Part shown: positions 59,445 to 64,000 of the stretch, piece by piece | Numbering within the stretch: position 1 is the stretch's first letter | How the letters are laid out: every line of letters begins with the position of its first letter | Origin: an uncultured Peptoniphilus sp. | Lineage (GTDB): Bacteria; Bacillota; Clostridia; Tissierellales; Peptoniphilaceae | DNA: 64,000 nucleotides | Direction: 5' to 3' | Assembly (NCBI RefSeq): GCF_943913915.1 | Contig: NZ_CALUAA010000003.1 | Location: forward strand, 1-64,000 | Notes under the pieces: model-generated | Database searches by the model: none | The model's input: only the letters and a program-made list of their open reading frames with translations | Told to the model about the DNA's origin: nothing | Position numbers and translations under genes: made by a program

Positions 59445-60239
59445 ATGTCGAATGTAGGCGTCGCCTTTTTAAATACGGCACTCGCCGGTCTCGCCACCAT
59501 GCTCGGTGCGGTGATCGTGTTTTTGTCGGGTTCGGATAATAAAAAATTTCTATCCTCAGCCCTCGGATTTTCCGCCGGCGTTATGATCTACATCTCCTTT
59601 ATGGAGATGATGCCCATGGCCACGGAAAATTTCCAAAAGACCATGGGAGAGCGCGCAGCAGGCTTTGCCACTCTTGCCGCCTTCTTCGGTTCCATGCTCG
59701 TCTTCGGTCTCGTATCTCACTTGGTGCCGGAAGCCGACGAGCCTCACGAACTCAAAACTGAGGAAGAGATGGAGGCGGAAGCCCACGAAAAGGCTTTGGA
59801 GAAAGTGGGGATAAAAAGCGCTGTCGCCATCGGTGTACACAATTTTCCTGAGGGGATGGTTACTTTTATGACCACGCTTTTAGACCCGGCCATGGGCATA
59901 TCCATCGCCGTTGCCATTGCCATGCACAATATCCCTGAAGGGATCGGCGTGGCGGCACCGATTTATTTCGCCACGGATGATAAAAAGAAGGCCCTTTGGC
60001 TCACTTTTTTAAGCGGCGTTTCAGAACCTTTGGGCGCCATTCTCGCTTATTTAGTACTGCGTCCGTTTTTAACGACGACCTTATTTGGTGTCGTATTTGC
60101 CGCCATTTCGGGGATCATGATTTTAATTTCCTTCGATGAACTTCTCCCCGCATCCCGGGCCTACGGCGAGACCCACCTGTCTTTAATCGGAGTGATTTTA
60201 GGTATGCTCGTCATGGGGATCAGCTTAATTATTTTATAA
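59445..60239 (+). CDS. zupT: ZIP family metal transporter ZupT
   Basis: This 264-residue membrane protein has eight helices with the metal-binding HNFPEGMVTFMT (helix 4) and MHNIPEGIGVAAPIYF (helix 5). A histidine- and glutamate-rich loop (EADEPHELKTEEEMEAEAHE) lies before helix 4. Zinc or iron uptake is expected. It is in a unit with the DUF4298 gene. Confidence 0.93.
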   Translation: MSNVGVAFLNTALAGLATMLGAVIVFLSGSDNKKFLSSALGFSAGVMIYISFMEMMPMATENFQKTMGERAAGFATLAAFFGSMLVFGLVSHLVPEADEPHELKTEEEMEAEAHEKALEKVGIKSAVAIGVHNFPEGMVTFMTTLLDPAMGISIAVAIAMHNIPEGIGVAAPIYFATDDKKKALWLTFLSGVSEPLGAILAYLVLRPFLTTTLFGVVFAAISGIMILISFDELLPASRAYGETHLSLIGVILGMLVMGISLIIL

Positions 60240-60254
60240 AAGTTAATTTTATCC

Positions 60255-60283
60255 TTGACTTTCCGAAGGAAGCTTCGTATACT
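60255..60283 (+). promoter_or_regulatory. Promoter of the lysine riboswitch transcript
   Basis: TTGACT (60255-60260) and TATACT (60278-60283) with 17 bases between, a strong promoter. Confidence 0.8.
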
Positions 60284-60304
60284 CATATACAACAATCGAA
60301 TATG

Positions 60305-60472
60305 CATGATAGAGGCGCATGTTTCATCAGTACCGATTATCTCCGGTCAATGGATCTTCGGGAAAGGGAAACGTGCCGAGGGTTAAGTGTTTGTGTCCAC
60401 AGACACTTTTCACCGGGACGTAGGAGAACATTCTACGTACTGTCGTTCATCTGCGAACGGAGCGCTATCGTG
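60305..60472 (+). ncRNA. Lysine riboswitch (L box)
   Basis: The leader has the L-box signature: GATAGAGGCGC at the 5' side, AGTA in the first internal loop, GGGAAAGGG and GCCGAGGG in the middle, ACTGTCGTTCA and the closing GGAGCGCTATC. A terminator follows at 60506-60533. High lysine would end transcription before the NhaC-family gene. Confidence 0.88.
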
Positions 60473-60505
60473 TCTTAGGGATTTTCTTTTCATACGGAAA
60501 TTCAG

Positions 60506-60538
60506 AAGCCATGATAGTATCATGGCTTTTTTTATTTC
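60506..60538 (+). terminator. Riboswitch-controlled terminator
   Basis: AGCCATGATA pairs with TATCATGGCT, followed by TTTTTTTATTT. Confidence 0.85.
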
Positions 60539-60578
60539 GATTGATTCGCTGTTTATTTGAATCAGAAAGGAAAATCGT

Positions 60579-62192
60579 ATGTCGAATCGTAGAAGTTTAC
60601 TTATCGCCCTTATATTGGGCATTATCGCCGTCGGCGGCAGCTTTGCCGTAGCGGCAAGCGGGGTGGAAACCCATGCCACTTTCTGGGCGCTGGTTCCGCC
60701 GATCGTAGCTATCAGTTTGGCCCTTATTACAAAAGAAGTATTTCCGTCTTTGTTTATCGGGATTTTCGTCGGCGCGATCTTATCCTCCGGCGGCTCCTTT
60801 ACCACTACCATGGATCACGTCATCAACGAAGGTTTAATTTCGGCCGTATCCGGTACGGCGGGCATTTTCTTATTCCTCGTCTTACTGGGCATGATGGTCG
60901 CGCTTATTAACAAGAGCGGGGGCACCCGAGCCTTCGGCGAATGGGCCGCAAGCCACATTACCTCTCGCCGAGGTGCACAACTTGCCACCTTCTTCTTAGG
61001 TATTTTAATTTTTATCGACGACTACTTTAACTGCTTGACCGTCGGATCGGTTATGAAGCCCGTTACCGACCGCTTCAAAATTTCCAGAGCGAAACTCGCC
61101 TATATTATCGACGCCACGGCGGCGCCGATCTGTATGATCGCCCCCATCAGTTCCTGGGCGGCAGCCGTTTCAGGCTACGCCGAAGGTACGGGCATGAGCG
61201 GCATAACAATGTTTGTAAAGGCCATACCTTATAACTTTTATTCCATTTTAACCCTATTCTTTGTCGTCGTTTTAATTTGGAAACACGACGATTACGGCTC
61301 CATGCTCAAGTATGAAGAAGATGCCTTGCGGGGAGAAGACCACAGCGCCTTGAGAGAAGAAAGCGTACCGGAAGAGACGGCGGAACACGCGAGTCTTTTG
61401 GACCTCGTACTTCCCATTATCTTTTTGATCTGCGTATCGGTTGTCGCTTTAATTTATGTAGGCGGCTTCTTCGATCCCGCAAGTGGTTTCCAAGGCGATT
61501 TCGTCGGCGCATTCGGAAACACCGATGCCACAGTAGGTCTTCCCTGGGGTGCGCTCATTACCCTGATCGTTACCATTGCCTATCTCTTAATTCGTCGCGT
61601 CCTCGATTTCGGAGAATCTATGAACTGCTTAACGGAAGGATTTAACTCCATGGTCGCCGCCATTATGATCTTAACCATGGCGACGGCCCTCAAAAATATC
61701 TCCAACGACTTACTCGGCAGCGCAGAATACGTGGGCAATCTAATGAGCGGCGCAGCCGGCGGACTCCAATACTTCCTTCCGGTGGTTATCTTTATCGTAG
61801 CGGCGCTTCTCGCCTTTGCGACGGGCACAAGCTGGGGTACTTTCGGTATCTTGATCCCTATCGTCGTGAGCATGTTCAGCGTCGAAGAAACCGTATTCTT
61901 TATCGGCCTTTCCGCATGTCTCGCAGGCGCCGTCTGCGGCGACCACTGCTCGCCCATTAGCGACACGACGATTATGTCCTCGGCAGGTTCCGGTTGTAAT
62001 CACGTGGTTCACGTGTCCACCCAATTGCCCTATGCTCTAACAGTAGCGGCAGTAAGTTCTATCTGCTATCTGATCTCAGCATTCGTTCAATCGCCGATCA
62101 TTCCCCTTATCGTAGGTGTGGCGCTAATCGTCGGTCTCTTAACGTTCGTAAAGGTTCGCACAGGGGACGATCCCTTACGCAACGAATTATAA
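60579..62192 (+). CDS. NhaC family transporter, probable lysine transporter
   Basis: This 537-residue membrane protein has about twelve helices and the NhaC family core (GDHCSPISDTTIMSSAGSG near residue 455; FIDDYFNCLTVGSVMKPV near 148). The name implies sodium/proton exchange, but the lysine riboswitch upstream indicates lysine import, as proposed for LysW. The start ATG follows AAAGGAAA. It is monocistronic. Confidence 0.88.
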   Translation: MSNRRSLLIALILGIIAVGGSFAVAASGVETHATFWALVPPIVAISLALITKEVFPSLFIGIFVGAILSSGGSFTTTMDHVINEGLISAVSGTAGIFLFLVLLGMMVALINKSGGTRAFGEWAASHITSRRGAQLATFFLGILIFIDDYFNCLTVGSVMKPVTDRFKISRAKLAYIIDATAAPICMIAPISSWAAAVSGYAEGTGMSGITMFVKAIPYNFYSILTLFFVVVLIWKHDDYGSMLKYEEDALRGEDHSALREESVPEETAEHASLLDLVLPIIFLICVSVVALIYVGGFFDPASGFQGDFVGAFGNTDATVGLPWGALITLIVTIAYLLIRRVLDFGESMNCLTEGFNSMVAAIMILTMATALKNISNDLLGSAEYVGNLMSGAAGGLQYFLPVVIFIVAALLAFATGTSWGTFGILIPIVVSMFSVEETVFFIGLSACLAGAVCGDHCSPISDTTIMSSAGSGCNHVVHVSTQLPYALTVAAVSSICYLISAFVQSPIIPLIVGVALIVGLLTFVKVRTGDDPLRNEL

Positions 62193-62205
62193 TAATGAAG
62201 AGAAG

Positions 62206-62237
62206 AGTGAATATTTTGATTCGCTCTTCTTTTTTTG
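62206..62237 (+). terminator. Terminator of the NhaC-family gene
   Basis: GAAGAGAGTGAATA and the complementary TTCGCTCTTC around the centre end in TTTTTTT. The stem is GAAGAG.GTGAAT against GATTCGCTCTTC. Confidence 0.65.
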
Positions 62238-62255
62238 TGCGCCATTCAAAGAATA

Positions 62256-62284
62256 TTGACACAACGTTCGAGGCAGAGTATACT
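62256..62284 (+). promoter_or_regulatory. Strong promoter of the microprotein gene
   Basis: TTGACA (62256-62261) and TATACT (62279-62284) with 17 bases between; the best promoter in the window. Confidence 0.85.
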
Positions 62285-62290
62285 ATACAC

Positions 62291-62425
62291 AATAGGACTG
62301 ACAAACAATTGACTATCCGTTTTAAAATTTAATGTTCTCTCGGTTGTCGTTGGCTTAAAGGATACGTTAACGGCAGAGGAAAATGGAAAGAGTCTAATTT
62401 ACAGTATTAAAAGGAGGCGTATTCA
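62291..62425 (+). other. Long leader of the microprotein gene, possible structured RNA
   Basis: About 135 bases lie between the expected transcript start and the 35-codon gene. TATCCGTTTTAA and TTAAAGGATA could pair across an internal region, and AACGG at 62373 could pair with CCGTT. I recognise no known riboswitch family. Confidence 0.4.
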
Positions 62426-62533
62426 ATGTCGACAATGCCAGTTATTTTTGGCTTCGTTTTTGTCATCATCAGTTTAATCGTCTTAATTTTATTCGGCGCT
62501 TGTTGCGTAAAATATTTGCTGAAAAAGAAATAG
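62426..62533 (+). CDS. 35-residue membrane microprotein
   Basis: A short gene (MSTMPVIFGFVFVIISLI..., ending in KYLLKKK) has a strong AAAAGGAGG site eight bases before ATG, a strong promoter and its own terminator. It encodes one membrane helix with two adjacent cysteines (GACCVKY) and a positively charged end, so it would lie with the N-terminus outside. I recognise no family. It may be a transporter accessory or a stress microprotein. Confidence 0.75.
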   Translation: MSTMPVIFGFVFVIISLIVLILFGACCVKYLLKKK

Positions 62534-62542
62534 AGAGTATGT

Positions 62543-62577
62543 AAAAAGGGCGGATCATATGATTCGTCCTCTTTTTT
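62543..62577 (+). terminator. Terminator of the microprotein gene
   Basis: GGGCGGATCA pairs with TGATTCGTCC with a wobble, followed by a T-run. Confidence 0.75.
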
Positions 62578-62729
62578 ATGTCCTCTTAAAACATATTAAA
62601 GGATAAAATAGAAAGAATTATTTATTCCGGCAAAACAAAGGTAAGAAAAAGGCAAAAGATTCCGGGAAGGCTCTATTGATCTTTATAATTCTTTAAAGAT
62701 CTCATATAATAAAGGTTCAGGAGGCTATA

Positions 62730-63095
62730 ATGGACGATCGTTTTGAAGAAATGGCAGAAATTTTAGATGATGCGGTGGACGCCCTTCCCGAACCTTATTT
62801 TAACGGCTTAAACGGTGGTGTCTTATTTTCAAGAGATGCTGCGCACGACGAGGAATTTGACGAGCTTTACGTGCTCGGCCATTACCGTGTTATGGGAGAA
62901 GTGCGCACCATCGAGCTTTATTACGGATCCTTTATGGCCCTTTACGGAAATCTTCCCCACGACGCCCTGGCCCATCATCTAAAGGAGACGCTCTACCACG
63001 AGCTCACCCATCATTTGGAAACGCTGGCAGGGGAAAATGATTTGGAACTCGACGACCTGGCGTTTATGGAACGCTATAGGAGGGATAATGGATAA
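62730..63095 (+). CDS. Minimal zincin-type metallopeptidase
   Basis: This 121-residue protein has the HExxH motif H90-E91-H94 (YHELTHHLE) and the ALAHHLKETL segment before it, which fits the PF06262 zincin-like family. These are small, soluble and of unknown substrate. The stop overlaps the next gene by eight bases. Confidence 0.85.
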   Translation: MDDRFEEMAEILDDAVDALPEPYFNGLNGGVLFSRDAAHDEEFDELYVLGHYRVMGEVRTIELYYGSFMALYGNLPHDALAHHLKETLYHELTHHLETLAGENDLELDDLAFMERYRRDNG

Positions 63096-63879
63096 ATTTT
63101 ACGGCAACTTTTTTAAAACCGTCGGCACGGCATTGGACTATGTGTTGGAGTTTTTAATTACGATCTTCAGTTTGCTCACCGAGCTTACGAGATCCTTCAG
63201 AAGTTTACTCCTTTCGGTATTATTTTTCGGCGGCTGCTTTGTATTTATCCTTCTTTGGATTCCCATGAGCTTTCGCTCGAGCGGCGGCGTGCCCTGGCCT
63301 TTAATTGTTCTCTTGATCTTGATCTTTCCCATTATCGGATCCTTCGCCGTCACGAGGCTTAAGTACGTTCAATATATGGTAACGGAATATTTTTATGAGC
63401 GGGCGGATTATTACCTCCTCGGAAAAGATATCAGCTATGACTCCATGGGCGATTATGGCAGACGTTACCAGCGCCGCATGGAAGAGGAGCGGCGCCGGAG
63501 GGAACGGGAACAGGCGGCCTTTGAAGAGGAAATGTTCAGGCGCCAGTTCGAGGCCTTTTTCAATCAGCAAAACTTCGGCGGCTACGATACAGGTGGCTAC
63601 GGCGGAGGCGGTTACAATACCGGGGGATATTCCGGGCCCACCTACGACGGCGGCTTTAAGGAAAAGTACGAGGCGGCCATTCATCGTCTCGGCCTGGATC
63701 TTACGGCGGATAAATATGAAGTGCGCCTCGCCTATAAGCGTCTCGCTAAAAAATACCACCCGGATCTGAACCCGGAGGAGGACACGACGAAGATCTTCCA
63801 GGAAATCAACGCGGCCAACGACTTTTTAACCGATGAAGCCATAACACGATACAAGCAAATGTATGGAAGTAAGAATTAG
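63088..63879 (+). CDS. Membrane protein with C-terminal J domain
   Basis: This 263-residue protein has two N-terminal membrane helices (SLLLSVLFFGGCFVFILLW and PLIVLLILIFPIIGSFAV), a charged coiled-coil (EEERRRREREQAAFEEEM), a glycine/tyrosine-rich stretch (GGYDTGGYGGGGYNTGGYS) and a C-terminal J domain with HPD (KKYHPDLNPEED). The J domain would call a DnaK to the membrane. The ATG at 63088 follows AGGAGG. It overlaps the zincin gene. Confidence 0.87.
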   Translation: MDKFYGNFFKTVGTALDYVLEFLITIFSLLTELTRSFRSLLLSVLFFGGCFVFILLWIPMSFRSSGGVPWPLIVLLILIFPIIGSFAVTRLKYVQYMVTEYFYERADYYLLGKDISYDSMGDYGRRYQRRMEEERRRREREQAAFEEEMFRRQFEAFFNQQNFGGYDTGGYGGGGYNTGGYSGPTYDGGFKEKYEAAIHRLGLDLTADKYEVRLAYKRLAKKYHPDLNPEEDTTKIFQEINAANDFLTDEAITRYKQMYGSKN

Positions 63880-63888
63880 GAGATACTT

Positions 63889-64000
63889 ATGAAGATTTTA
63901 CACACCCTCGCCCAACTTCCTACGCGGACGGGGAGCGGCGTTTACTTTTCAAATCTCGTAGACGGCTTGGAGAAAAAGGGAATAGAGCAGGCGCTGATCT
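63889..64000 (+). CDS. Glycosyltransferase, N-terminal fragment
   Basis: The first 37 residues (MKILHTLAQLPTRTGSGVYF...) after TTAGGAG resemble the start of GT4-type glycosyltransferases (KILHxLxQLPxRTGSGVYF). The rest lies beyond the window, so the family call is made on little sequence. Confidence 0.6.
   Translation, partial: MKILHTLAQLPTRTGSGVYFSNLVDGLEKKGIEQALI

Noticed and set aside
63395..63769. Frame of 124 codons inside the J-domain gene
   Set aside because: It is a shadow in another frame of the same strand with no ribosome-binding site.

Overview
The window looks like chromosome of an anaerobic, Gram-positive Firmicute. Its roughly even base composition, SLH-domain surface proteins, a T-box, a THF riboswitch, a lysine riboswitch, a half TCA cycle, a flavodiiron protein and strong AGGAGG ribosome-binding sites all fit the anaerobic-coccus group (Tissierellia/Peptoniphilaceae). 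That placement is inference; there is no rRNA in the window to confirm it. Gene density is high and most genes read as short operons separated by clear rho-independent hairpins.

Layout. 1-3.7 kb: serine operon serC-serA-DUF1015, with no phosphoserine phosphatase beside it. 3.7-10.9 kb: an SLH/CAP surface protein, a CorC-type CBS membrane protein, aminopeptidase M18, two alpha/beta hydrolases, a thiamine-binding-type protein and an Mrp/NBP35 ATPase lacking its usual cysteines. 11-13.9 kb: pyrF-pyrE, a YkvA protein and an SLH protein. 13.9-16.9 kb: an ABC exporter (ATPase plus FtsX-type permease) behind a promoter with an operator-like palindrome. 17-21.3 kb: acn-icd-gltA, the oxidative branch to 2-oxoglutarate. 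21.4-29.5 kb: a PHP phosphatase, a YtxH/DUF948-like pair, a lipid kinase, a LacI regulator, an FMN-binding lipoprotein, an unusually divergent prolyl-tRNA synthetase and another SLH protein.

29.5-31 kb is an AT-rich scar: relics of a serine recombinase and an XRE regulator next to a CPBP protease. gltX follows a PHP gene. 33.9-38.9 kb is a redox/NO-stress-like locus: a DUF438/hemerythrin/PAS protein, a Crp/Fnr regulator, a broken DUF1858 module in front of a bicupin, a ferredoxin and a flavodiiron protein. Two 14-bp palindromes of the form GTTGTNNNNACAAC sit where this regulator could act. 38.86-39.9 kb holds a 56-bp IS3-like end-to-end relic and a tandem array of about 343-bp units, each carrying paired REP-like hairpins.

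39.9-44.1 kb: an XRE regulator, two zinc-ribbon membrane proteins, an AI-2E-type permease and an unrecognised TIM-barrel-like protein. 44.2-48.1 kb: a methionine ABC transporter (metN-metI-metQ-metQ) under a methionine T-box. 48.2-58.4 kb: murB-rapZ-yvcK-whiA-HPr, then dnaE-pfkA-pyk. 58.4-62.2 kb: folT under a THF riboswitch, a DUF4298 protein, zupT, and an NhaC-family transporter under a lysine riboswitch. The end holds a 35-residue membrane microprotein with a strong promoter, a small zincin, a membrane J-domain protein and the start of a glycosyltransferase.

The points most worth following are the Crp/Fnr locus with its operators and broken DUF1858 gene, the degenerate ProRS, the serCA-DUF1015 operon, the REP tandem array with a compensatory base pair, and the microprotein leader. 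All calls were made by reading the sequence; no database search was run.
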